From positions 372,001 to 436,000 of the forward strand of contig JAPWFG010000026.1 of the NCBI GenBank assembly GCA_028015205.1: a stretch of DNA of 64,000 nt, in the 5' to 3' direction. The notes beneath the pieces are model-generated. The model was not told the DNA's origin and searched no databases. It saw only the letters and a list, made by a program, of their open reading frames with translations. Position numbers and translations under genes: made by a program. Below, piece after piece: positions 12,370 through 23,841 of the stretch (position 1 is the first letter of the stretch; the number at the start of each line of letters is the position of its first letter). The DNA is from Mytilisepta virgata. Lineage: Eukaryota > Mollusca > Bivalvia > Mytilida > Mytilidae.

Positions 12370-12905
12370 GGATTTAAAGGAGGTTAACTTGTCTATAGAT
12401 TTGTTTCAGTGATTTCGCATCGTCTTTTGTATTTGCTAAATGTATAAAAACTACGTCATGCGTAATACTGCCGATTTTTGTTGAACTCTGTGACGGGATA
12501 GCATTAAACCCATTATACCTAGGAGTCTTATTTTTGACGTTTTCGTTTGATAGCTTTAAATGACAGGATCCAAACAACAGCTTTGAGAGAATTAACTAGT
12601 TTTACAGTTAAATCGAGGACATTCTTACCCTGCTATCAGGGGCTTTTCCAGGATATTTGAAAGGGGGCGTATAAAAAAACTTGGGCGAGCGGAGCGAGGC
12701 AAAAACCTTTTTGCTAAAAAACATAAAATAATTGTGAAATGTTCTAATGTAACGGTTCCTTACTTGGAGCATGCATATTTTATAGTTAAAGTGTCAGGGT
12801 TTGATATTTCTTATGCTGAATTCTTTTTTTTTAAAAGGGGGGGGGGGGCGTACCCCCAATATGCCCTCACCTGGACCCGCCCCTGGCTATCTAAATTACC
12901 AAAAA
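12370..12905 (+). repeat. Diverged third copy of a repeat also present in both AIF-1 segments
   Basis: The text from TTGTTGAACTCTGTGACGG through AACTAGTTTTACAG and the GCTATCTAAATT end matches 23370-23525 and, more loosely, 30690-30860. Here it is interrupted by the inserted element at 12637-12885. The two other copies preserve the uninterrupted site. Confidence 0.7.
12637..12885. mobile_element. MITE with CAGGGGC termini and 5-bp target duplication
   Basis: The 249-bp insert starts CAGGGGC (12637-12643) and ends GCCCCTG (12879-12885). Direct repeats GCTAT flank it (12632-12636 and 12886-12890). The uninserted site GCTATCTAAATT is visible at the related repeats near 23510 and 30850, which confirms the boundaries. 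Subterminal sequence is C/G-run rich. It encodes nothing; the 114-codon frame crossing it is incidental. Confidence 0.8.
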
Positions 12906-13509
12906 CCATTTTTTGTAGTTACCTTGTTGGTAATGATACTGTTTTGGATAATATAGTATGTTTTATACACCAGAGTATCAGAAACATGAATCTTCTATTT
13001 TGTCTTTCTTCCTTTTATTCTATATTGATCATTCATTCTTATCTGTTTACTTATCTTGAACATGAAAGACAAAGGTAACGCCCATGTTAAAAACGCTAGT
13101 CGACCCAATTCTAAATATCTTCGATGTGATATGTGTAGAAGTTACAAAATTCCACTTTGACATTATTTAATAGAAAGTTTCACCAATGAGATTTTATTTT
13201 AATATCTGTAGAATAGAGAATGGAAACGGGGAATGTGTCAAAGAGACAACAACCCGACCATGGGTCTTCAACGCAGCGAGAAAATCCCGCACCCGACATT
13301 CGCAGATAAAGTGTACTAGGGGAGATAACTCGAAAGATATTATTACTTGTTCCCGAGACACATGTATGTCTTTCAAAATATAAGAAAATAATTTAAACAA
13401 GGAATCTTATTTTTATAAATCAAAGCCTTTTAATTATGGGTTTGTTAAAATTTCGGAATCACAAGTAATTGCCCACACACACATTTATGGATGTGGAAAT
13501 AATATACAA
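12906..13509. repeat. Noncoding; contains a motif I recall as a common mussel repeat
   Basis: The stretch at about 13217-13310 (GGAATGTGTCAAAGAGACAA, then CAACCCGACCATGG and ...AGCGAGAAAATCCCGCACCC) resembles a very common interspersed sequence of Mytilus transcripts, recalled rather than searched. Open frames on both strands here (13186-13400) are shadows of it. The rest is AT-rich with nothing recognised. Confidence 0.35.
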
Positions 13510-13648
13510 TTACGGCCCTCTGAGGAGGGAGATATCCAAAATGGTTAACCATGTTGAAGGGTTATTTCCCCGATGGCTTTAGCCCGAGGGGAATAACCCT
13601 TCAGCAGGGTTGACCATTTTGGATATCTCCCGACTCATAGGTCCGTAA
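13510..13648. repeat. 139-bp imperfect palindrome
   Basis: The left arm TTACGG...GGGAGATATCCAAAATGG pairs with the right arm CCATTTTGGATATCTCCC...CCGTAA. Pairing resumes inward through GAAGGGTTATT and AATAACCCTTC to a GC-rich loop. Both sides could fold over nearly their full length. Confidence 0.8.
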
Positions 13649-14311
13649 CTGTTTTATTATACCGAACAAATATTTTTGTGTAACATATCGATTGTAAGGG
13701 TTATTCAACTGCGGGGAATAAAAGGGTTATTCATTGGACAAATGAATTTTGTCGAGGTTATTCCCCGGCAACACCGATTATAATGAAATATCTGAATTAT
13801 TCTATGTCTTGTGATCATTTATTAGCCAATAGATTTATTTAATTATACTGTAAGGTATAATAATACTGATTATCATTAGATTAATAACACCAGTCAACTT
13901 ACATATTCTTCCCTTTCAATGTTTTTTTCTGTTACTCTGTTACTTATTGCCCCATTGAGGGCCCTTAATTAGTTAATAAACATGATCTTATCTTATCTTA
14001 TAGTATGAAAATGTATGAAAACTTTGATTTGACAATTTATACTTTTCAAACAACAACCTATAATAAAACTTTGAGCCTGTCAGTAATTGCCATATTTTTG
14101 CAAGCTAAATTAATTAATAATAATAACACATGAACAATCACCTAAGAAGTGGGTATAAATGTATGTTGTAACATTATGTCATTTTTTTCTTTGATGTTTT
14201 TCTGCAATAAATCACTTTATTTTTGAGAGAGTGGAAAACCAAATTATAATATTATTCCATGGTTTAGAGAAAATGTGAATATTTCCATGTACATTTTAAT
14301 GGCGGTGGGAG
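13649..14311. other. No gene seen
   Basis: AT-rich, with TTATC(T) simple repeats near 13985-14000. No supported feature. Confidence 0.35.
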
Positions 14312-14370
14312 GAGCAAAAGCATGGAATAACATGCAAAAGCTGATGTTATTCCACGGACAAAGCTCCGCC
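14312..14370. repeat. Small GC-rich hairpin
   Basis: GGCGG...GGAGC...CATGGAATAACAT pairs with ATGTTATTCCACG...GCTCCGCC around a GCAAAAGCTG centre. It lies next to, and may be part of, the fold-back element at 14391-14641. Confidence 0.6.
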
Positions 14371-14390
14371 TTCTAATTTAAACATTTGTT

Positions 14391-14641
14391 ATCCTTTGTT
14401 TCCTGGAACATTCTAATACAATGAAAATGCATCAAAAATATCCCTACCCTTACTGATTGGCATCAGACATGTTAGGGATATTTTTGATTCATTTTCAGGC
14501 ATCAGACATGTTAGGGATATTTTTGATTCATTTTCAGGCATCAGACATGTTAGGGATATTTTTGATTCATTTTCAGGCATCAGACATTGTTAGGGATATT
14601 TTTGATTCATTTGTATTAGCATGTTCCAGGAAACAAAGGAT
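14391..14641. repeat. Fold-back element with internal 39-bp minisatellite
   Basis: Outer arms ATCCTTTGTTTCCTGGAACA (14391) and its reverse complement (ending 14641) continue inward with CTAATACAA and ATCAAAAATATCCCTA. Inside, a 39-bp unit starting CATCAGACATGTTAGGGATA is repeated at 14461, 14500, 14539 and 14578. The last copy has one extra T. Because 39 is a multiple of 3, the array stays open in frame (80-codon plus frame), but this is a by-product of the unit length. Confidence 0.85.
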
Positions 14642-15050
14642 GTCGCACTCGTTGGAAAGTAAATTATTGTGGAAACGACGCGTCACTCTATTGCTTTGAA
14701 TATTCATATTATGCGTCAGTCACAAATCAGTTACACCGCGCCTACTCGTTAACATATTGAAACAACTCGCGTTGCGCTCGTTTTGTTTAAATAATAAATA
14801 CGTTAACTCGTGAAGGATATGGTGTAAATAATACTTAAAGATGTATTACCGCATCATAAATAGATTTTTCGTCATTTACTACTGACTTATAGCTGCCACT
14901 GCCTCATATGTTAGTTGAATGTCTTGAATTTCATGTATGTGTAAATAATGTTTTGTTCTGACATGAGTGATGCCAGGAACTGTATATGAAGTATTATATG
15001 ATCCCTGGTGATGTATTGTAAGTCTTCAGAAATGGAGGAAATAAATTAAG
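14642..15050. other. No gene seen; left flank of the duplicated block
   Basis: No motif of note. An ATCAATCAATTA simple repeat at about 15055-15068 sits at the left breakpoint of duplication unit A and recurs at 24781-24800 at the left edge of unit B. Confidence 0.4.
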
Positions 15051-15420
15051 ATAATAAATCAATCAATTATATATATGCTCAGAAATAACGTGTATGTAAT
15101 AGTTTCCACGGAAATTCATATACATGTAATTTAAATTTCCTAACAACCTATTGTTTTCATGTAGGTGTATACATAATTATAAAAGTATGAAGAAAATACC
15201 AAATACAGTGGCTTTAATGTTGAATGATGCATGGAAAACAGAAAAAAAACATATACAAAATTGTCAAATGTTGATTATAAAAAATAATGCCATGATGAAT
15301 ACATACTATAAACAGTTTATTGCATTGTAAACATAAATTTTCAGAATGAAGATTTACCCCTCCCCTCCCCCTTTTCCTCTGGACGAATATCACAATATAT
15401 TGGTGCAGTTCCTGACAATT

Positions 15421-18400
15421 TCATGAAAGACTACTTAGATCCCGTTTTGGAGGTGGACCTTTTGGCTTTGCTTGTTCCTTGGCCTTTTGTTCAAATCTTA
15501 AAATCCTGAAAAATACAAGAATAGTTCGCACTATAAGTAGAATAATGAACACAGGGCTAATCATTTGATTTTTACAGAGGGAGGCGGGGGGCTAGGATGA
15601 AATGTTTGAACTTGTCTATTTTTACACGGAAATTTTGGTCTTGGATTTTTATTTTCAGTTAAACCCAAAAATTTCCTGTTTGCCACAGATCCAGCATTTT
15701 TTTCAACACCTAAATTAAAGTGATCCCGGCCCAGTCCCCCTCCCCCCAAAAAAATCAAATGGTTGCTCCCTAGAACTGATCACTGCTGGGCTTTGTTTAG
15801 ACATGATAGCAGCATATACGCAGAGGGCAAGTTTACAAACATTGAATTTAAAATATGGACACTTAATTTTAATATTATATAGTTCATGTGACTCGGAAAC
15901 TTGGATTAAATAAATTATACTTCGAGAGTAATAATTCAATGAACATCACACTGCCTGAGATATTTTACAACTGAACTGTAAAAAAATGCTGTACAGCCAT
16001 TGATTCAACTAAAGGTTTTGTTATCAATACAATTCACTACTTTCTTAGTAATATTTTAAAATAGAATAAGAATCATAAAATGTTTAATTACTTGATAGTT
16101 AATTTAAGTGTTTTGTTTACTTACAACTTTAACACTGATGACCGTTTTCCTAACATCATATTTAAAAATTCCCTGTAACTAATTGTCCCTGAATTCGTTG
16201 TATCGACCTCAGCTATCATCTTTTTGATTTCCATGTGTGTTTTAGGTGTACCAAGTTTTTCTAACATGTGTTTTAATTCCATTAAATCTGAAACAAAACA
16301 TGAAAAATTACTAGTATGTTTTTATCTTTACATAGATGAAGAATTTTAAAATATCATTTCACAACTTAGTAAAGTTTTCATGAAAAAAAAAGAGTTATCT
16401 CGTTTACACTATATAAAGGCAACGAAATCAAGAAATTTTAGAAAACGAATTTTATTTTCTTCTGAGTCAAATAACTTACCAATATCCCCGGAGTTGTCTA
16501 AATCGAATTCCATAAACTGGGCTAAAAAGGAAAATATAAACAGGATATATATTACATAGGAATTTTTTTTTATATCCAGTATCATTGGAATCATTGCAGT
16601 ATAAATGCATAACATCTAAATTTTGGTGAAATTTCTTTTTTCAATAAGGACTTTTTACATACAATCACATAAACTTAAAACTTTTTTTAAATTTGATTGG
16701 ATTTTGACATGTTTGGGAAAACCAGGGAACTTTTTCCAAACAAAGAACCCTAAAAGCAATTTTAAGTAAACTCCAGGACAGATATTCTAACTATTGGCAT
16801 AAAATGTTGTTTAATGATGACAGAGCTATTGGGGAAAATAAGCTTAGAACTTATCGAAAATTCAAAAATGAGTTTCAAAGGGAATTTTATTTATATACAG
16901 ATATTGACAGAAAGGTCCTATCGAATTACATTAGAATCCGAATTAGTAACTCAAATTTGAATATTGAGAAAGGTCGATATTTAAATCTGCCTGTAGAACA
17001 AAGGATCTGTCAACTATGTGAGGAAGGTATTGAAGACGAAGTTCATTTCATTATGAAATGTAATAAATTAAATATTGAACGAGATAAATTATTTAAGAAA
17101 ATTATTGAAATAGTACATTCTTTTGCAAACATGTCTAAAGAAGATCAGTTTAATTTTATGATTTAGATTTATGCAAAGTTGTTATTTCTGGTGTAAGTAA
17201 TATGTATAATTCTAACCAGAAAATGAAACAGAATGTTTGAATGTCATTATAAGTCTAATATTCAAAGAAAGATAACTCTATCTTGTTTGTCGTCGTGAGC
17301 TGAGATATCACTGCAGAGTACAAGATGCTAATGTAAATATTCTTTGTATTTGTTTTGCATTCACTGTTTGTTGTATGAATATTGATGATAGATCATTGTT
17401 TGGTCTTTATTTCAATAAATATTTACTTACTTACTTACATAAAAGAGATGAATATATGCAAATATTTTAATTTCACTGGGTCAGCGTAATTTGATATTTA
17501 AATTTTTAGGTTCAAATTTCATATGCAAATATTTAATTTCACTGAGTCATCGCAATTTGATATTTAAATTTTTAGGTTCAAATTTAATTCCAAAATTACT
17601 GATAATGACTTCATACCTTTATAAGATGACAACTGGTCTGCCAAATCTTCAATCTCCGAATAATCTTCGTCTGCTTCATATGCCTGAGAAAAAGTTGAAC
17701 AAATCTTGTAAAATCACACTATCTTTTAGATAAATAATAAATTTATGAAATTTCATTTTCGATCGGTTTGTTTAAATCACCTTGAGAAGCGACACCGATC
17801 AAGGTTATGTAATGTTTTTAAAAAAATTATCGATTATTATAATACGATCCTCCAGTCAACCAGATGAATCTTGGAAGTCCATTCTCAGAGTCTATTTATA
17901 CTTTATTAAACTATCTTTAATTAACAATTATAGCTGAGTGAGTAAAATGACAGAAGTACACTTTAAGTAAAATTGTTTATTTGTTAGAATTATTTCTTAG
18001 AGTAAAATCTTGCAAAGTACACATGTACTTTAATTCATAGCGTCCCACGGCCACACAAGGACAAGGAATCCCCGACTTGTGAGGGTTTAGGGCACGTGAT
18101 TAAACGATAATAAACAGTAATGAATAAAGATATGGGTTATATATATATATATATAAATAAGAAATCTCCCCTAAAACGAAAAAATAAATAAAATATAATT
18201 TTTTTCGTTCGTATATTACAATGTGCTTTTAACGATCTGGGTCATTGAATGGACTATGAAACATCCGTATTTTAAAAAATAATTCTCTAAACACAAATAA
18301 AACTTCCGTATTCGGTTTCAAAAATTCAAAAATTTCAAAACAGTTTTAGATTTTTTAATACGTCGAAAAGATATTTGAAACTTACTTTATTTATTTCAAT

Positions 18401-19270
18401 TAGGTCGTCTTCTTGTCTTTTCTTCAAAACACCTAAAATGAAAAAAAAATGTTAATATTGATGCAGATGTATTACATGTGTGCAAAGCAAATTTTGAAAA
18501 TTTACAAAATTACTTAAATTTATGAAAGTTTATTTATTTTGAATAACTTATTTCTTGCTAGAGACAACCAGTCGAAATTCTTTGTCTTTGATATCATGGT
18601 TGAATGTGTCCCTTTTAATGGTTCGGCTCGTGATGGAGACCAAAAAAACCCTTAAATGTTAGTTATTTTATTTTTGTTGTTTCTATATTTATTTTATTTG
18701 GCATTTTAACCTTTTTCTCTTTCAGACACGAAATCGACAACTCAATCTTCTGCCATATTGTCATATAGCTTTACGATCTGGGGCCTGTTTCACAAAGCTG
18801 TCTTAGAATTGTCTTACGACATATCTTAGTCCTAAGTCGGTTTTACAAAGTGGACTACACGTAATGTGTCTTATGATAGTCTTAGGATCATAACTGTGTC
18901 TTTTTAGGTTGACGGAATGTTTAAAATGATTTATTCGATGTATTTATAGCAAGCATGTACAATTGTACCCTTTAACCCTTTTATAAGCGGTGTATACAGT
19001 GACAAATTGAACTCAACTCATTTGTAGAAAAAATATAGTTATTATTTAAACAACACTTGGAAAAGACGTTATAGAGAAAATCTCTGCCTAGTTTGATTTC
19101 ATTCTGCTCAGTAGTTCTGAAGAAGAATATCATTATGCGAAAAGTTAACGACGACGCAGGACGACGGACGATAAATGATGGCAAATTCTCAAATGACCCT
19201 TTGGGGTCAGGTGAGCTAAAAACATATATACATGTATCTCATTGAAATAAGTACCTGCGGTTGAATTCAT
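15421..19270 (-). CDS. AIF1: Allograft inflammatory factor 1, copy A (six coding exons)
   Basis: Calcium-binding EF-hand adaptor; in animals AIF-1/Iba1 bundles actin in macrophage-like cells, and in molluscs it is associated with haemocytes. Coding exons on the minus strand: 19255-19270 (MNSTA+1 nt), 18386-18432, 17617-17683, 16480-16521, 16125-16287, 15421-15505. All have GT-AG boundaries and phases that join in frame. The product is about 139 aa. The order of landmarks matches AIF-1: [39 protein letters not shown] (first EF loop [12 protein letters not shown], all ligand positions canonical), [29 protein letters not shown] (degenerate second loop), [10 protein letters not shown], and a basic tail ending [11 protein letters not shown]. 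Exon 2 is 15 bp shorter than in copy B, removing GKKFG. The 16-nt first exon is the least certain part. Confidence 0.88.
15551..15769. repeat. MITE-like repeat in last intron of AIF-1 A
   Basis: Termini of the form AATCATTTGATTTTTA and AAAATCAAATGGTTGCTCCC are inverted, followed internally by C/G runs. Related copies lie at 25306-25505 (unit B, same position) and 46723-46998. Confidence 0.7.
16674..17436 (+). mobile_element. 5'-truncated LINE insertion in AIF-1 A intron
   Basis: Present in copy A but absent at the matching site of copy B (near 26425). It is bounded by ACATAAA direct repeats (16667-16673; 17437-17443). The plus frame at 16804-17166 is the C-terminus of a non-LTR retrotransposon protein: [18 protein letters not shown]...[20 protein letters not shown], with a Cys-Cys...His...Cys zinc knuckle (CQLC...HFIMKC). 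The 3' end is an AATAAATATTTACTTACTTA tail. Only the last part of the element was inserted, as is usual for target-primed reverse transcription. Confidence 0.85.
17452..17587 (+). repeat. 67-bp intronic tandem duplication unique to copy A
   Basis: A unit starting GCAAATATTT(T)AATTTCACTG is present twice (17458 and 17525). The same place in unit B (26440-26505) has a single copy. Confidence 0.8.
18139..18155. repeat. (AT)n microsatellite
   Basis: Short TA/AT run in the first main intron of AIF-1 A; shorter in unit B. Confidence 0.7.
19140..19219 (+). repeat. HR-1-type 3' end (CGACG tract, hairpin, CTAA)
   Basis: AACGACGACGCAGGACGACGGACG is followed by GATGGCAAATTCTC and a hairpin (stem TGACCC/GGGTCA, outer CTCA/TGAG) ending GAGCTAAAA. 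The stem sequence differs on both arms from the copy at 4559-4589 yet still pairs. It ends 36 bp 3' (minus-strand sense) of the first AIF-1 coding exon. Confidence 0.75.
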
Positions 19271-19385
19271 CTCGCCAATACACTATTGTGTAGGAATTGG
19301 GTTTTTTGGGTATTGTGTTGTATCTTTGAGTTAGTCTGGAAACTAACGAACTTGGCTTAGCGACTACTAAGTCTGGAGCTAAGGC
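19255..19385 (-). other. Probable first/second exon of AIF-1 A (5' UTR plus start codon)
   Basis: An acceptor-like TTGTTTCAG ends at 19386. The segment then runs without ATG to ATGAATTCAACCGCAG (19270-19255) and a GTACTT donor. The same ATG block and donor are kept in unit B (28995-28980). The donor is weaker than GTAAGT, so this start is tentative. Confidence 0.4.
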
Positions 19386-21084
19386 CTGAAACAAGTAAAT
19401 GAATAAAACTAGAAGTTAGTTTTATGAATGTCTGTATTTGCCGAAAGCGCATGTAAAGGTGATATATACGCAATAACAGTCACAATTAATAAGATATGTC
19501 AACATACAAATTAATAAATGAGCATCCTATGCATACATGTAATATTTGAATATTCAACAATGAATTTACATAACATCCCACTTAAGGATGCTCGCTGGTC
19601 ATGTTTTGGTCTTTTTGTCAGATTTTCTGATTTTATCCATTTCTTAAACATGAAATGTTTTGCCCATGAACCCCCACTTTTTCTTTTATAATTCAATCAT
19701 ATATACCTTAAAATGGTACTTGACAAAATTTTATGAAATCCTTTTTATTTTTTCATACATTTTGAGAGACTGAAGTTGCCAATGCAAAGACAATGAAAAA
19801 TCCAGAGAAAACCTATTTTCTGCAAATTTTCAAGGCTTTATAGCTCTAAAATCAGCACAAGAACCTATATTTTTTGTTGCTTATTTGTTTACTATTCATA
19901 TGTTCTCTCAAACTAAAACACCTATTTCAAATCCTATTTATTTCCCATTAGACCAGCGATCATCCTTAATTGTGTATAATATGAATGTAGTGTGTTGCTT
20001 ATATCTTAAATTATTTATACAACTTCTGTAGTTAACCACAAAATGAGAATTAACACAAAAAACACAATGCCCTATATTGAATGTCATTAAATGAAAAAAA
20101 ATCTAAAATATTAAGGGGAAATAACTCTGGTGAAAATGTGAGATAAAGCAGTAAATGTATTCTAATGAAATAACAAGTTTTAGCTTTCTGAAAGGCTGTG
20201 GACTGCTTCGCTGTATCTTAATTTATGGTAATTGATTTAGTATTGGAATTATGAATGCAAACCCAGTATATCTTAAAGCGTTCTGTTGACCTGTAAAATT
20301 TTCCGCGCGAAAACAACAAATAGACACGACTCTGGAGGTGTGCCTAGATTGCCAGAAGTTATAAAGTAGAGATCATGCATTTTTTGTTGTAAACATAGGA
20401 TTATAGTGTATACGATTAAGCAAAACAAGCCGTGTGTATTGCAGATGAACAAAGCAAATATACACGTATTAATAATTGATTTCAATAATGAATTTAAGAA
20501 TATATAAATATTACAAAACATGTAATGACAGTTGATCGGAACTGATATACACATAGTTCATTTTCCGGCTTTTGATGACTTATCCTGAACGAGTAAAGTC
20601 TGTAATTCTTTATCTCATTTAAACCAATGGCTGTTGCTGTACCTCAGCCGCATCATAAAGTAACCAATCAGCGATCAGTAATTATTTCAAGATGGCGTGT
20701 ATGTCTACTGAAAATAATATCTCCGCGCCGTGATGCGAAGCAATGAGCATGTACATGTAATGTTAAATTTGATCTTAATACATATGCTTTATAAATGTTT
20801 TATGAGGGGAAAATATGCTTATTAAAACAGTTTTACATGAACTTTAACTTATAGAAATTTGCTCAAGCCGAATAAATAAGACAGAAAAATTATTACGGTC
20901 TTTGAATAAATTTTACATAAAAACACAGAAAAATAATTACTGTCAATAAATCGTTAACGCGTGAAATACAGAACAATAATTATTTAAATTTCATATAAAC
21001 GTGAGTATTTATAACAATTCTGAAAATAAAATCCTAAAGATCATAAAATATAAAACATAAAAAATAATAAAATTTGGACTCACC

Positions 21085-21160
21085 TGAAACAAGTAAATGA
21101 ATAAAACTAGAAGTTAGTTTTCTGATGTCTGTATTTGCCGAAAGCTCATGTAAAAGTGAC
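21085..21160 (-). other. Duplicate of AIF-1 A upstream segment, with its own splice donor
   Basis: The text at 19386-19450 (CTGAAACAAGTAAATGAATA...) recurs here, 1.7 kb further 5' on the minus strand. Instead of running into 19385 it is followed by GTGAGTCC, a good donor. A transcript starting at this copy could therefore splice to the acceptor at 19386, making this a candidate 5' UTR exon. This stretch is absent from unit B. Confidence 0.35.
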
Positions 21161-21699
21161 GTTTAGCAAAAACAGCTAAAAAAATCAAAATTTTGTGACT
21201 TGTTTCAGTTCGTCCAATCAAATTTACGAAACCCATAGTTACGGCGTAATAATTTAAGAGCTTTAAGTGTCAAAGCTACTTTTTTTGCACGTATTAAAAA
21301 TTAAGTAAAAAGCCTAATCAGCTTGACCAAACCGGACATCTGTTGTTTACACTTCAGCTTAAATTCACAAGAAATAACAAAGGACTTCATTAAAATGACA
21401 TGTTACCTTTGTCTGATTACTTAACTCAAAATCAATACCTAATACTATTTTCTGTAAGAATTATGAACATGTTAGAAAGTTGTAAATTCCAATAGTAATT
21501 AATAAATTATCAAATGTTTTTATAAAAATTTTAAGAAAATTAAATATTATTGCAAAATTATTAAATCTGAAAAATTTTCTCTTTAACTGGAAACTTTATT
21601 GAAAATATTAATCTAAATAATAACGATTTTATCATTTTTGCTGAAAACTAAATTTCCACCAAAAATATAAAATATATTGCAAAATCACAACATAACAAT

Positions 21700-23525
21700 T
21701 GTATGACATTTCATTAAAACCACTTAATAAATAAAATTTTATATTTATACAAAAGATACAGGACATGATAAGCCTAAAATGTTGATTATACATCTTCCCG
21801 AGAGAAATATTTGGTTAACAAATTTGTCGTAGGTCACTTTACATGTCATGTATACTTTTTAAATTACCTTTTCTGTTAAATACGAGGATTTTCTTCCTAT
21901 CAAGTCTTCCAAATAGTTACAAAGCTATTTTATTACGGAAAATTAGATCAAATTTATGTCAGTCAGTGTCAAAAGTCATTTCAAATATACTAGTAATTGC
22001 TTGTCTTGGTTCGTCATGTAATCATGGTGATGAACGTAGACACACTATCTTCACACATCTCATTTAAAATAATTGATCAAGAAAATTAGAAAAAGAAAAC
22101 TATTTAAAGGCTAAGTTTGTTATTTAATTCATCGAAGGAAAGTCGCCAAAAAGACGCTTGTATTATACTACGCGTGATGCATAAAGGGGGTGATCAGACA
22201 GTTGGAAATATGAAGACCAATCTCAGTTTTTAAGATAAGAGGCTGTCTTCCAATTGTCTGTAGAATTTTCTTTCAAGCTCAATAGAATATACATGTAGAC
22301 CATATGACTGTGTTTTCCATCCCATTTTATGTAGGTTATTGTAGCAGAAAGTTAGCCTCAAATGAGTGATGAAACTAGTCGGTGCGGATAAGCTCACATT
22401 AGTATGCCAACTGTCGATCTGTTCACCGAAACTTTACAAATACGTTATCGAGTAAAACTATTTCTCTAATTCTGTGCGCATTTATACATCTCTTGACCCG
22501 TTTGATAAATATACCCCTGAGGGCCCTACTCTGCAAAGTGCAAACAATAGGTTTTAATAATTTAGAAGGCTGGTGTTTCAGGAATTTCACCTTGTGCAAA
22601 TATAAAAAAATATATAAAGGATATCTGGTTACATTTTATGGCATCATGATATAAATTCTGATATCACCACACGTCGGCTAAATGTTCGTGAAATAAAGAA
22701 CCTTTGTGAACACTCTAAATTACTCCACGCCCCAACATTGTCACTTGGCATATAACAGTTCACCTCCCACGAACAATGTACACTATCAAATGCTTATCTT
22801 CACATCTTAATCTTTATTTGAATGGCAGCATGTTGGGAATATGGAATACTCTAGCATCACATATTGTATATATAAATATAGTCAATACAGGAGCCAGAGA
22901 TATAAGTTGGTGAGCGCACAACTTGACAGAAATCTTTTGTAGCAATGCTTTTAATAAAAAAATCTCCTCTAGATATGTACATCTACAGTCTTTATTAACT
23001 ACAAAGTTTCATGAAATTCTGTTGTGTGGTTTCAGAGAAGTTGCGCTCACAAGAACAGGACTGACGGACGAACGGACAGTACGACAGACGGACGGACCGA
23101 TCAAAAACATTATACCCTACGCAACTTTGTTACGTGGAGCATTATAATCTCGAGTTGATATATTTCATAATCAAGTGGTCATCGTTGTAGAATATATATA
23201 TAATACCGCAATATGTGAAATGGATTCAGAACTTGCAATATTCTTTAAATCTTTTTTTTAAGTCTTTCAATACCAAAATTTCACTGACACAACTTCCAGA
23301 ATAGCTGGTGTGTTCAAATGAAAGTCCGCTTTTACACACTTCGCAGACCCAACAGAATACAAATTAGCGCAGATTTTTATTGAACTCTGTGACGATATAA
23401 AATTAAACCTTTTAAGTGGTGTTATTACTGACTTTTTGTTTAATGTCAGAGACAGCATCCGATCATTAACTAGTTTTACAGATAAAACGAGCACATTCTG
23501 GACCTGCTATCTAAATTATATACCT
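21700..23525. other. Non-genic part of unit A shared with B
   Basis: Colinear with 29020-30860. The 74-codon plus frame (21843-22067; partner 29155-29379) is kept in both copies, but its differences are mainly amino-acid-changing and it has no motif, so I do not call it. CGGA/ACGG tracts near 23060-23100 and a small hairpin near 23112-23130 resemble the ends of other hairpin repeats. Confidence 0.45.
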
Positions 23526-23545
23526 ACCAGTTTTATGCAAAATTC

Positions 23546-23789
23546 AAAAATAATAGAAACACTAAGGGTTCATTCCTTGTGTTGCACATGGTAGATCTCC
23601 TTAGCTGAAATTTGGCTTCCTATTTCGGTATTTTTGGTTGAGTACTTCTTGTTTAATATAAGTTTGGTTTTTGGTCTTCCAAATGTTTCGGTTTTAATGC
23701 TGCTGATGAGAGGTAACTCCTTGACATGCGTCGTATACAGCATAGTATAAATTTACTATATCGAATATTAGTATCTTTGGATTGTTATT
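23546..23789 (+). repeat. 244-bp dispersed repeat (pair with 63206-63451)
   Basis: Nearly identical to 63206-63451 in the same orientation, from AAAAATAATAGAAA to GGATTGTTATT. Unit B lacks it, so it inserted into A or was lost from B. It encodes nothing visible; no terminal repeats were recognised. Confidence 0.85.
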
Positions 23790-23841
23790 TTCCAACCAAT
23801 TGTTGCAGTTCTAACAAGTTGGTAATCATACAGTATTGGAT

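Noticed and set aside
15561..15939. Minus frames in the last AIF-1 A intron (and 25429-25677 in B)
   Set aside because: They lie between validated exons and run into a MITE-like repeat; they are intron shadows.
16409..16615. 68-codon minus frame containing [13 protein letters not shown] taken as its own gene
   Set aside because: The EF-hand peptide is AIF-1 exon 16480-16521; the rest of the frame is intron read-through on both sides.
21843..22067. 74-codon plus frame conserved in length in both duplication units (partner 29155-29379)
   Set aside because: About seven of the ten or eleven differences between copies change amino acids, there is no motif, and the frame lies in otherwise noncoding shared DNA.
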